From Phycisphaeraceae bacterium (GTDB taxonomy: Bacteria > Planctomycetota > Phycisphaerae > Phycisphaerales > Phycisphaeraceae): DNA of 64,000 bases. The notes under the pieces were generated by a model. It was not told where the DNA came from. It saw only the letters and a program-made list of their open reading frames with translations, and did not search any database. Positions 26,542-34,600 of the stretch are shown here, one piece after another. Positions within the stretch are counted from its first letter, which is position 1, and every line of letters starts with the position of its first letter. The stretch is from contig JAJDCX010000090.1 of the NCBI GenBank assembly GCA_029260615.1, positions 1-64,000 of the forward strand, read 5' to 3'. The position numbers and the translations under genes were made by a program.

Positions 26542-27566
26542 GCTGCCTGCACCCCCACTTCCCGCAGAAGCCGTACCCCGTCCCAATCCCGCACAAGCAT
26601 CCTTGGCAGTTGATAAGGATCAGCACCCCGCGACAGCGCACCCGTGAAATTCGAGCAGGCGCAAGTGAATCCCGCATCGGCCACCGCGTCAACAGTAGCC
26701 TGCGTGTACGAACTGCGTGTGCCGTAGGGATACGAGAAACTCTGTACCGGCTGACCCACCCAGCGTTGCAGGTCTTCCCGGCTCTGGCATATCTGCCTAC
26801 GCTGTTCTTCTAACGACAGCGTTGCCAAGATCGGGTGATCGATTGTATGCGCGCCCACTTCGATGAGCCCGCCGGATGCGAGTTGTCCCAACTGTCCCGC
26901 GGTCATCGCCCGATGGGTCGATCGTGATTCTGTACTAACCCCCGCCCACCGGCAGAGATGTTCGATCACAGACGTTTGCTCCCCGGGTGGCAGCGGACGC
27001 AACTTATTACACAAGGCCAGATAAGCCAACTGCCGTGGGTTCGGGGTTTGTGGGGACAGCACATCCCAACGATCTTGTGTGCTGCCGGACGCCTCTGGAT
27101 CAATGCACCAGCGACCCTCTTCACCCTCGACAGTGACAGCTAGCTCACTTGGTAAATCACGACCCGTCAAAAAAATGTCTTCCAACTTGTCCCAATAGAA
27201 TTCGCGATCACCACCCACCGCACCACTGGCAACAAATACGGTCGCGGGAACTTCATGCTTTTCGAGGATCGGCTTAGCGATCGTAAGATTGTCTTCGTAC
27301 CCATCGTCGAACGTCACGACCACCGCACGGTCCGGCACACTTCCACGACGGACACACAACGACAATGCCTGCAGGCTCATCGGATGGAATTCCTCCGCGA
27401 TCAGCCGCATCTGTTCATCAAACCGCCCAGGACTCACCGCTAGCAGTTGGGGGTCGCACTCTAGATCAACGACACGGTGGTACAGCAACACCGCCGCGGT
27501 ACGCGCGGGTCGGCGTAACAGCCCAAGCGTCTTACCCCGCAGGTTGTCGATCGTGCTGCTAATCAT
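26538..27566 (-). CDS. Polysaccharide deacetylase (NodB-like, CE4)
   Basis: 342 residues. The NodB homology motifs are visible: VVVTFDDGYEDN (catalytic and metal-binding Asp) near residue 87, GAHTIDHPILATLS (the two metal-binding His) near 235, and FSYPYGTRSSYTQ. An insert of about 80 residues separates the first two motifs. The family removes N- or O-acetyl groups from polysaccharides. No signal peptide is evident, so it may act on a cytoplasmic, lipid-linked intermediate. It overlaps neighbours on both sides by ATGA and ends in GVQAA. Confidence 0.88.
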   Translation of the reverse strand: MISSTIDNLRGKTLGLLRRPARTAAVLLYHRVVDLECDPQLLAVSPGRFDEQMRLIAEEFHPMSLQALSLCVRRGSVPDRAVVVTFDDGYEDNLTIAKPILEKHEVPATVFVASGAVGGDREFYWDKLEDIFLTGRDLPSELAVTVEGEEGRWCIDPEASGSTQDRWDVLSPQTPNPRQLAYLALCNKLRPLPPGEQTSVIEHLCRWAGVSTESRSTHRAMTAGQLGQLASGGLIEVGAHTIDHPILATLSLEEQRRQICQSREDLQRWVGQPVQSFSYPYGTRSSYTQATVDAVADAGFTCACSNFTGALSRGADPYQLPRMLVRDWDGVRLLREVGVQAA

Positions 27567-28333
27567 GAATCAACGGGCCTCTGCGCCCTTACGGCGACAA
27601 TGATCGGGTAGTCCGGGTCGTGGTAATTGATCTCTTCTTGTGTCAGTTCTTCCAAGGACAGGCCGTGCATGAACGCGGTCGCGGCCAAGACGTTGCCGTA
27701 GGTTTGAACTTCGACAGCCTCATCAGGCCAGTGCTCGCCGAACAATCTCTCAGCAGCCTGTGCGCTAAGCCGCCAATAGTCGCCCCAGCGGTCGGCGTCG
27801 TACCGGCTGATCTGACCCAGTCCGAGTGTGGTCATCAGCACGACCCCGCCGGGCTTGAGCGCGGCGCATGTGTGCTTGATAGCGGCGCGGATGTCGTAAA
27901 CACACTGAACCACCTGCGTGAGGACGATGCAGTCATAAACGCCCACCGGCACGCCTTCCCCAGTCGCCAAGTCACCGACCACCGTGGCCAGTGGGTTGCC
28001 CGCCTCAGCGTGCAGCACATCGGACTGCGTCACATGATCGCCACCAAACGCCTTGGTAACATGGTTGTCCCCGATCTCCAGGACACGCCCTTTAATATCG
28101 GTTGCGTGGGCCTGGATGAACTGGTTGACATAATGCCTGCCGATCCGTGTCCCGCCTCGGCCGTAACCGAATGACCCGGCGATCGGCGTCGTCCGCCGCA
28201 GTGATCCGAAACGCACCGAACCCATCGGCGGCGCGGTTTGGCCAGCCATGCTCCCCGCACGACGTACCATCGCACGGCTGGCTCGCAGTAGCGATACGGC
28301 CCGTGATTCTATCTGTGACTTCATCTGGCTCAC
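27563..28333 (-). CDS. Class I SAM-dependent methyltransferase
   Basis: 256 residues. The N-terminal third is basic and variable; the SAM fold starts at GRVLEIGDNHVTKAFG, continues through VVGDLATGEGVPVGVYDCIVLTQVVQCV, and has a late GGVVLMTTLGLGQISR. This layout is that of the small Methyltransf_11-type enzymes common in glycan clusters. It is one of only two proteins in the 14-gene block that does not end in Ala-Ala (it ends PVDS). The start is a GTG inside a GTGA overlap. The substrate is unknown. Confidence 0.82.
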   Translation of the reverse strand: MSQMKSQIESRAVSLLRASRAMVRRAGSMAGQTAPPMGSVRFGSLRRTTPIAGSFGYGRGGTRIGRHYVNQFIQAHATDIKGRVLEIGDNHVTKAFGGDHVTQSDVLHAEAGNPLATVVGDLATGEGVPVGVYDCIVLTQVVQCVYDIRAAIKHTCAALKPGGVVLMTTLGLGQISRYDADRWGDYWRLSAQAAERLFGEHWPDEAVEVQTYGNVLAATAFMHGLSLEELTQEEINYHDPDYPIIVAVRAQRPVDS

Positions 28334-30768
28334 GCGGCGGCCTGTGTTTGAAGGGTTAGTGAAACGGGACGGTTGTTACGGACACGATCGGGGACAATGA
28401 CACCGAATGATTTTTCGTACGTCGTTTCCAGTTCTTTGACCAGCGTGAGACTCTGGGACTTGAGATAGCCCGACCACTCGCGTCGCTGCCCAATCAATCC
28501 GTTAAATAGGTCTGCCATATCGACGGGCTCGATACCCTCCCAACGCCGCGACCACCGGCCGTACCCGATCCGCTTGACCAGGGCTGAAACTTTTCCGTTC
28601 TCACCTGTGTAATCGATCGAGAGGATCGGCACGCCCAACGCCATGCAGAACAGGTGGCCGTGGTACCGCATCGCCACCGCCGCATCTGCGGTGGCAATCG
28701 ATTCGAGCAACTCGTTAAGCGTCAGATACCCGCGTTCAACCGATACACGATCGGGAGCAACAAACGCTTTGTCGATCTGCCGGTTAAACAATCGGTCATC
28801 ACCACCCAGCCAAAGCGAGTGCATCGGCAGCAAATCAACAGAGGTATCATATTGCGACGTGGCGGACTCGAAGACCGACGCCAAGTCACTAATCGTCTGG
28901 CGGTTGCGATCTTCCAAGACCTCCCCGGAGAGATCGCCTGTGTATTCACAGGTGTTGGCTCGGACCAACCCGATCAGCCGCGGGGCTTGGCGAGCTTCTT
29001 GTGGTTGACTCTGCCGATCCAGTCGGCGGGCCCGGTCTTGCGCCCAGCGGTAAAGATACCGCAACGCCGGGTCACAACCGATGCCCAGCTTGGGTGAGGC
29101 ACCAAGCCGTACCGCGTAATCGTGGCTCTCCTGGTCGCGGAAGAACCCCCCGGTTGTCATACGCAGGATCGCCGACGCCTGCGCTTTAACTCGCTTGTTG
29201 TGGAAAGGCCCGACCCCACAGCCGAAGATGATCCGCGCCTTGCTTAGTCGGTTTGCCTTGTGGAATAACCCCCATACATGCTCGGTTTCTCCGATATCTT
29301 CCAACGGCCCGCCGCCGAGGATGACCGCATCCGCTCGCTCGACCACACCCAACTCCGCTGCGCGATCCAGATCGACCAACTCGATGTCCGCCAATTCAGG
29401 CATCTCTCGCATCGTCTGCAGACTCACTTTGCGGTCGATCGTTGTGAGCGTGATCTTGCAGTCGGGGCTGTGTGTGCGGATAAAGTGAACCAGTTCGCCG
29501 AGGATCGCCTTGTCGCCCTGGGTCTCCGTTCCGTACCACCCGGTGATGACAACATGACGCCACCGCCCCGGATGCGGGAGCGTGGGGTGATTGATAGTAC
29601 GGGGAGTAAAATCGAAGTTCTGATCGCCTTGCAGGTCTTTTCGTTGTGCGATCCGACGCCGCCACGGCTCCGTGATCTCGTCGACCCCTTGCTTAACCAT
29701 ATCCCGGATCGGCGGGGGCCCCAGCAGATCGTGCCGGCAATCGCCGCAGTGATTCTTGATGATCTGCCGGCGTTGGACCAAGCCTTTCTTATAGACCTCC
29801 GTCGCGCTACCGGTCAGCGCCGACCCGATGATCGGGCTCTTAACCGAGCAGTAACTGAGGTTGCCACGCGCATCGAGAGTAACGCCCTGTGTCTGCCAAT
29901 GGCACCCCGCCGAACGCGGCGAGCCGTAAGCGATCTGATCGACCAGGCTCTTGTAAAAGCGGCGCTGAGCACCACCGACACGCTGATCTCGCGAGAGCTT
30001 GTCAAAGAACATCGTCAGGTGAAACCACTGCTGGGGTGTCAAAGGATTAAGTAGATCATAACCATCGTTGTAGACCCGCCGGATCTCGACACCCAGACGG
30101 AATTCATAATCCTTAATCCCATGGTCTTCGCACCATTGCAAAAGGTCATCCGCGCCATCACAGTTCGCTGCCGTCAGAGTGCAACCGATTGAGACGGGAA
30201 TATTGTTTTCTTTGAGTGTGTCGATCACCTTGACAGCCGAGTCGAAGTTTCCCTTAACACCCCGGTTACGATCGTGGTCTTCACCAACACCGTCGAGGGA
30301 GACACTGACGCCCAGCTTCTTGCCGGCACCCTTGGCCACCTCATTCACCGCAAGGATCCGCTCGGTCACATCCTTGTAACGTATCGCGTTGGTGATGATG
30401 TGCAGATCTTTGAGCTTGGGCAGCTCTTGAGTGAGTACCGATGCCAGTTCGGGCAAATCTTTGCGCAGGGTCGGCTCACCACCGTTAAGCCCGACGAATT
30501 CGACCTCTGTGAACAACGGGTCGCGCAGGATGGTCGCTAATTCATCGGGCGTGACTTCGTGGTCACGTTTCTGCTGCCAGATGTTACACATACCACAGCG
30601 GGAGTTGCAGATATCGTTGACCGGGAACTGGATCACGGTGGGTTTCGTGGCGACGTAATGTGCGGCAAGGCGAGTCGAGGCTTCGATCCCAACATGACCC
30701 AACAGAAGCCCGCCTCGCTTAGCGGCACCTGCGACGGACCTGATTTGGCGCAACTTCTGAAGCATCAC
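28330..30768 (-). CDS. Radical SAM domain fused to polysaccharide pyruvyl transferase
   Basis: 812 residues in two parts. Residues about 40-370 are a radical SAM enzyme with the [4Fe-4S] motif CNSRCGMC near 53, GLNGGEPTLRKDL, and a C-terminal cysteine set (GCHWQTQGVTLDARGNLSYC, then CGDCRHDLL) like a SPASM-type auxiliary cluster domain. Residues about 395-800 match CsaB-type polysaccharide pyruvyl transferases: ITGWYGTETQGDKAILGEL, AVILGGGPLEDI and VAMRYHGHLFCMALGVPIL. Pyruvyl transferases add a ketal pyruvate to sugars using PEP. The radical SAM half may carry out a carbon-centred modification of the same sugar. The start is an ATG 27 bases after the upstream gene. It ends in TQAAA. Confidence 0.85.
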   Translation of the reverse strand: MMLQKLRQIRSVAGAAKRGGLLLGHVGIEASTRLAAHYVATKPTVIQFPVNDICNSRCGMCNIWQQKRDHEVTPDELATILRDPLFTEVEFVGLNGGEPTLRKDLPELASVLTQELPKLKDLHIITNAIRYKDVTERILAVNEVAKGAGKKLGVSVSLDGVGEDHDRNRGVKGNFDSAVKVIDTLKENNIPVSIGCTLTAANCDGADDLLQWCEDHGIKDYEFRLGVEIRRVYNDGYDLLNPLTPQQWFHLTMFFDKLSRDQRVGGAQRRFYKSLVDQIAYGSPRSAGCHWQTQGVTLDARGNLSYCSVKSPIIGSALTGSATEVYKKGLVQRRQIIKNHCGDCRHDLLGPPPIRDMVKQGVDEITEPWRRRIAQRKDLQGDQNFDFTPRTINHPTLPHPGRWRHVVITGWYGTETQGDKAILGELVHFIRTHSPDCKITLTTIDRKVSLQTMREMPELADIELVDLDRAAELGVVERADAVILGGGPLEDIGETEHVWGLFHKANRLSKARIIFGCGVGPFHNKRVKAQASAILRMTTGGFFRDQESHDYAVRLGASPKLGIGCDPALRYLYRWAQDRARRLDRQSQPQEARQAPRLIGLVRANTCEYTGDLSGEVLEDRNRQTISDLASVFESATSQYDTSVDLLPMHSLWLGGDDRLFNRQIDKAFVAPDRVSVERGYLTLNELLESIATADAAVAMRYHGHLFCMALGVPILSIDYTGENGKVSALVKRIGYGRWSRRWEGIEPVDMADLFNGLIGQRREWSGYLKSQSLTLVKELETTYEKSFGVIVPDRVRNNRPVSLTLQTQAAA

Positions 30769-30795
30769 TGATAGTCGATCCTTGACCCAGAATCC

Positions 30796-32157
30796 CTAGG
30801 CAGCCTTGGACTGTTCTCCAACGCATCGTACCCGGCAGGACAGCAACACCCTCGGCACCACGTTCGATGCTGTCACGCTAACCCCGTCAAAGTGCTTTGA
30901 TAGCGCGGCCTTGAAGTTATCCAGTGTGTACCAGGCGTATTGATCCGTGTACCATTCCGCAACGTGACGGTCTTCCTTGGGAACAAACTCGACCAGAAGT
31001 TCCTGCCCGGTGAACCCCGCGAGGGTCTCGGCGATCTGGTCAAAATCCATCCCGGCCTTGAAGACCAGATGGTGCGTGATCGCCAGAGCCAAGACCAGGT
31101 CGGACCGCAGCCGTGTATAAGCGTCGGGGAACTCGCTTTTGGCGCCGTGTGCCGGGCTCGGCCGGGTGAAGTCCTGCACCACCGGGAGGATGTCCAACCC
31201 GTCGGCCTTGGCATTTCGATAAAGCTCCGCCAGGCAAGTCTCGTCATTGTCGGTTGCAACAACCTGGCAGCCGTGCCGTTCGGCGAGCCTTGAGAACCAG
31301 CCGGCATTAGCCGCGAGGTCCAGCACGGTCTTGGGCTTGACCCGGCGAAGCACGTCGTCCGCGACGCGCTGCTTGGCGGTCCATGTGTCGGGGGCATCCA
31401 GCGAAGCGTATTCGTTGTAATAGTCCGACCACTCGGTCGCGGGCGCGGGCAGCTCGATCTGGTTGAGGTAATCTTTCAGCTTCACAAGCGCCTTGGACCT
31501 TGGCTCGTTCTCTCTGGGGAGCATCGTCAACCCCAGCCAGAATCGCGTCAGCCGAGCCTTGACCCCCAGAGCCTGCGCCAGGTCCCGGCCGGTGACCCCC
31601 CACTTGCGGGTTTGAACCATGTGATGTCGTGCCTCACCACCGAAGCCTCGCACCAGAAGGAACAGGGGGTTGATGAAAGTCTTGACGAACTCTCCCTGCG
31701 CGATCCACGGCGTATTGGGCTCGGCAGGCTTGATCGATCCAAAATCAATAAACCGTGGTGCCGTACCCTCAAACAAGACGTTCCAGGGATGCGCATCGAG
31801 CAGTTCAAAGCCCAGCTTGTCCAGCTCGATCGCCAGGTCGATTGTAAGTTTCGCCGCATCCAGCAGCATCGGGGCGCACCACTCAAACCCGTAAGTCACA
31901 CGCGGCAACTCCCGGTGACACAGAACCAGCCCGTAGCCCTCCAGATCGAAGTCAGCCACCCCGGTGTCGATCAGGCCGACATCGAACAGCCGAGAGCAAC
32001 GCGGGTCGTCAAGCAGCCGGCGATAGATCGGCGCAGCTTCATGATTGATCGCGCGGTACAGCCTGCCGCTCCACCGGAAAACCCTCCCGTGGGGGTCCGC
32101 CACCGAAGACGGCTCAAAGCTTACCTGCTCGCGTTTTAATGTCTCGGATAAGGGCAT
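30796..32157 (-). CDS. Kinase-like domain fused to a methyltransferase
   Basis: 453 residues from the ATG at 32157 (MPLSETLK), with GAGG about 11 bases upstream; the track start is in the leader. The first half (about 1-260) resembles the small-molecule/LPS kinase fold: FELLDAHPWNVLFEGTAPRFIDFGSIKP carries the catalytic and metal-binding residues in the form HPWN and DFGS. The second half (about 270-453) is a class I methyltransferase with TVLDLAANAGWFSRLAERHG and VVATDNDETCL. Such pairing suggests a WbdD-like phosphorylation and methylation of the growing chain end, which in ABC-exported O-antigens sets chain length (inference from that system). It ends in SKAA. Confidence 0.78.
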   Translation of the reverse strand: MPLSETLKREQVSFEPSSVADPHGRVFRWSGRLYRAINHEAAPIYRRLLDDPRCSRLFDVGLIDTGVADFDLEGYGLVLCHRELPRVTYGFEWCAPMLLDAAKLTIDLAIELDKLGFELLDAHPWNVLFEGTAPRFIDFGSIKPAEPNTPWIAQGEFVKTFINPLFLLVRGFGGEARHHMVQTRKWGVTGRDLAQALGVKARLTRFWLGLTMLPRENEPRSKALVKLKDYLNQIELPAPATEWSDYYNEYASLDAPDTWTAKQRVADDVLRRVKPKTVLDLAANAGWFSRLAERHGCQVVATDNDETCLAELYRNAKADGLDILPVVQDFTRPSPAHGAKSEFPDAYTRLRSDLVLALAITHHLVFKAGMDFDQIAETLAGFTGQELLVEFVPKEDRHVAEWYTDQYAWYTLDNFKAALSKHFDGVSVTASNVVPRVLLSCRVRCVGEQSKAA

Positions 32158-32190
32158 TGTCCAATAACCTCTACGTCCCCTGGGGTATTC

Positions 32191-32217
32191 CCAATCAGTA
32201 CAACCGGTACATCCGTC
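32191..32217. promoter_or_regulatory. Copy of the shared spacer motif
   Basis: CCAATCAGTACAACCGGTACATCCGTC matches the element at 34501-34527 in 21 of 27 positions. Both contain two direct 9-base units of the form TACANCCGN. It lies in the 158-base spacer between the ABC ATPase gene and the kinase-methyltransferase gene, just upstream of the latter. It may be a regulator site or part of a promoter. Confidence 0.4.
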
Positions 32218-32315
32218 ATCGACCACACCCAGCACCCTCTTGAGGCCGGTGTCCGGTATTGATAGCCAGTGGTTATCGGGCGTATGTGGGGTATTTTTTT
32301 GCCGGCCCACGTGGG

Positions 32316-33560
32316 CTATGCCGCCTGGGTCCGCCACTTTTGTGGCAGCAGGAACAGCGAGTCACGCCGGTCAAAGCTCCGACCTGTGTGGTAGATGTCG
32401 GCAGGCTCGATCCCGAAACGAGTGGCCTGTGAAACGTGGTCCGCCATCTCCTCACCAAGCTGGACGGCAACATTGACATAACACATGCCAGCGGTCGCAA
32501 GCAGCGGCCCTGTCTCGCAGACCACCTCGCCCCGCGCGGGCAGCGACTCGGGGAGTTGATCGGTGACCTGAGTGTCTAATCGAAACAATGGCTGATTCAT
32601 CTGATCGTAGATCCCCACCAGGAATCGAGGCCGACTCAATGGCTTGTCACTCTCATAGCGGATCGTGACACGCAGAGGATCGCCGCTTTGGATGAAGGTC
32701 TGATCGGGGTGTTCAGCGTTCTGGATCGATATGCCGTGAAGCCGTACCGCCCCGCTCCCCGCCCTGTCTTCGCGGTCACGCAGCGCTACCGGCACCTGCT
32801 CATCGCCACGTTGAAGGTAGAGTTGTATCGCCTTATCTGTCGCGCCAACAAACGCTACCTCCCCGCCCTCCAGCAGCACCGAACGGTCACAGAGCGTCGA
32901 GATCGCAGCCATGTTGTGACTGACAAAAACTACCGTTCGGCCCTGCTTGGCAACATCGTCCATCTTCCCCAGGCACTTGCGCTGAAACGCCGCATCCCCA
33001 ACCGCCAGCACCTCGTCGATCAGCAAAACCTCTGGCGACAGGTGCGCCGCAACCGCAAACGCCAACCGCACATACATCCCGCTTGAGTAGCGTTTCACCG
33101 GCGTATCCAGGAACCGATCGACCTCGGCGAAGTCGACAATCTCATCAAACCGCCTCTTGATCTCGGCCCGCTTCATCCCCAGAATCGCCCCGTTAAGAAA
33201 AATGTTCTCCCGCCCGGTCAGCTCGGGGTGAAACCCGGTCCCGACCTCAAGCAGGCTCCCCACACGACCGCGGATCGTAACCCGGCCGTGGGTTGGGTCG
33301 GTGATCCGTGAAAGTATTTTAAGCAGCGTGCTCTTGCCCGCGCCGTTGCGCCCGATCAGCCCCAGCACCTCGCCGGGCTCCACAGCCAGCGCCACATCAC
33401 GCAACGCCCAGAACTCATTGTCCCCACAAGCTTCCGCCTTCTCACCCCCGCCCCGCCGTGCTTGCCCGACTACCTCCGCCAAACGCTGGCGCAGCGTCAT
33501 CGCCTGCCCCAGACGGTAGCGTTTGGAAAGACCTTCAACCTGGATCGCTGTTTCACTCAT
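32316..33560 (-). CDS. wzt: Polysaccharide ABC transporter ATPase with Wzt-type C-terminal domain
   Basis: 414 residues. The nucleotide-binding domain has Walker A GLIGRNGAGKST near residue 70, signature YSSGMYVRLAFAVA near 156, Walker B VLLIDEVLAVGD and switch His in VFVSHNM. The C-terminal ~150 residues form a beta-rich Wzt-C-like domain (SGDPLRVTIRYESDKP), which in O-antigen exporters binds the modified chain end. That fits the kinase-methyltransferase encoded immediately downstream. The start lies 12 bases after the permease stop. It ends in RTQAA. Confidence 0.92.
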   Translation of the reverse strand: MSETAIQVEGLSKRYRLGQAMTLRQRLAEVVGQARRGGGEKAEACGDNEFWALRDVALAVEPGEVLGLIGRNGAGKSTLLKILSRITDPTHGRVTIRGRVGSLLEVGTGFHPELTGRENIFLNGAILGMKRAEIKRRFDEIVDFAEVDRFLDTPVKRYSSGMYVRLAFAVAAHLSPEVLLIDEVLAVGDAAFQRKCLGKMDDVAKQGRTVVFVSHNMAAISTLCDRSVLLEGGEVAFVGATDKAIQLYLQRGDEQVPVALRDREDRAGSGAVRLHGISIQNAEHPDQTFIQSGDPLRVTIRYESDKPLSRPRFLVGIYDQMNQPLFRLDTQVTDQLPESLPARGEVVCETGPLLATAGMCYVNVAVQLGEEMADHVSQATRFGIEPADIYHTGRSFDRRDSLFLLPQKWRTQAA

Positions 33561-33572
33561 GACTTAAACCCA

Positions 33573-34451
33573 TCAAACCACATCCGCGAACCTGCGCTCC
33601 AGCTTTGCGAAAAAGAACAGGCCGATGACCAACGTGATCGCCGCAACCGTCGTTGAAACACCCCACGCTGCGTAGTTCACCGGCTGATCCAACACCACCG
33701 CCCGGAAGGCGTCGATCGTCCCAGCCATCGGGTTAAGGTTCATCAGCCACTGGTAACGCTCTGGCACAAAACTTAAATCGTAGATCACCGGCGTCATAAA
33801 CAGCCAAAGCTGAAGCATGAACGGCACGACGTACCGAAAGTCGCGGTAGCACACCGTCAGGCTCGCCAAGAGGATCCCGATCCCCAAGACCGCCAGCACC
33901 ACCGACAACACCAGCAGGGGCACCAGCACCAGGCCAAACGTGACCGGAACCTGGAACCAAAGCATCAGCCCGGCCAGGACGACAAACGCGATTACATAAT
34001 CAATTGCCGGCACAAGCGTCGCTGACAGAGGCAGCAAAAGCCTGGGGAAGTAGACCTTACTCATGATGTGCGAGTTGCCGACCAGGCTGTTGCTCGACGC
34101 GGTTACTGCGTTAGAAAAAAGCGTCCAAGGCAATAGCCCGGCGTAAAGAAAAACCGGGTACGGCACGTCCCCAACCCTGTCAGCCATCCCCATCACCTTC
34201 CCAAAGAAGATGTGTAACACCACCATCGTCGCCAACGGCTGGATCACCGCCCAAGCCACCCCCAGAAACGTCTGCTTGTAACGCACCCGCAGATCTCGCA
34301 TCGCCAGAACCCAAGCCAGCTCACGACGTCGCCACAGTTCAACCGGGTCGAGCGCGCCTAAGCCCCCCTGCGGCTTAATGACTGTCACATGAGCCCCCTG
34401 AGAAGCCGTCTCGCCAAGCGGAATGAGGGTCGTAAAAGGTGTGCTGGACAA
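33573..34451 (-). CDS. wzm: Polysaccharide ABC transporter permease
   Basis: 292 residues with about six membrane helices after an N-terminal cytoplasmic segment (LAWVLAMRDLRVRYKQTFLGVAWAVIQPL), the hallmark of ABC-2-type Wzm/TagG permeases. It pairs with the ATPase gene 12 bases downstream and exports the finished lipid-linked glycan across the inner membrane. It is the first gene of the long minus-strand glycan unit. It is one of two block members without the Ala-Ala end (it ends ADVV). Confidence 0.92.
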   Translation of the reverse strand: MSSTPFTTLIPLGETASQGAHVTVIKPQGGLGALDPVELWRRRELAWVLAMRDLRVRYKQTFLGVAWAVIQPLATMVVLHIFFGKVMGMADRVGDVPYPVFLYAGLLPWTLFSNAVTASSNSLVGNSHIMSKVYFPRLLLPLSATLVPAIDYVIAFVVLAGLMLWFQVPVTFGLVLVPLLVLSVVLAVLGIGILLASLTVCYRDFRYVVPFMLQLWLFMTPVIYDLSFVPERYQWLMNLNPMAGTIDAFRAVVLDQPVNYAAWGVSTTVAAITLVIGLFFFAKLERRFADVV

Positions 34452-34500
34452 ACCGCGGGCTCCCGACGCCTAAACGCCTCGAAGTCTGGACGTAGACCGT

Positions 34501-34540
34501 CCAATCGTTACAGCCGATACAACCGGCAAAGGCTGTATCG
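34501..34540. promoter_or_regulatory. Shared spacer motif and hairpin upstream of the ABC transporter genes
   Basis: The element CCAATCGTTACAGCCGATACAACCGGC (34501-34527) has a 21/27 match at 32191 and a weaker one at 19679. On the minus strand, 34540-34515 can fold as CGATACAGCC-TTTGCC-GGTTGTATCG, a 10-bp stem with one G-U pair and a 6-base loop. No T tract follows, so this looks more like a leader structure or operator than a terminator. It lies 64-89 bases before the permease ATG. Confidence 0.45.
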
Positions 34541-34600
34541 ACCTAACGGGGATGTTACTTAAGTGACTACTCGGATGTGATGGACCGATAACCCGGCTTC

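Noticed and set aside
25168-26586. Longer start for the GT4 gene at 26586
   Set aside because: The internal ATG at 26541 overlaps the deacetylase stop as ATGA and begins at the conserved NILQVS strand; the extra residues are low complexity.
32190-34530. Spacer elements that translate as GCxGCxDW on the minus strand, suggesting small cysteine peptides
   Set aside because: The copy at 34.5 kb has an in-frame TAG just upstream and no start codon, so the similarity is better explained as a shared DNA element.
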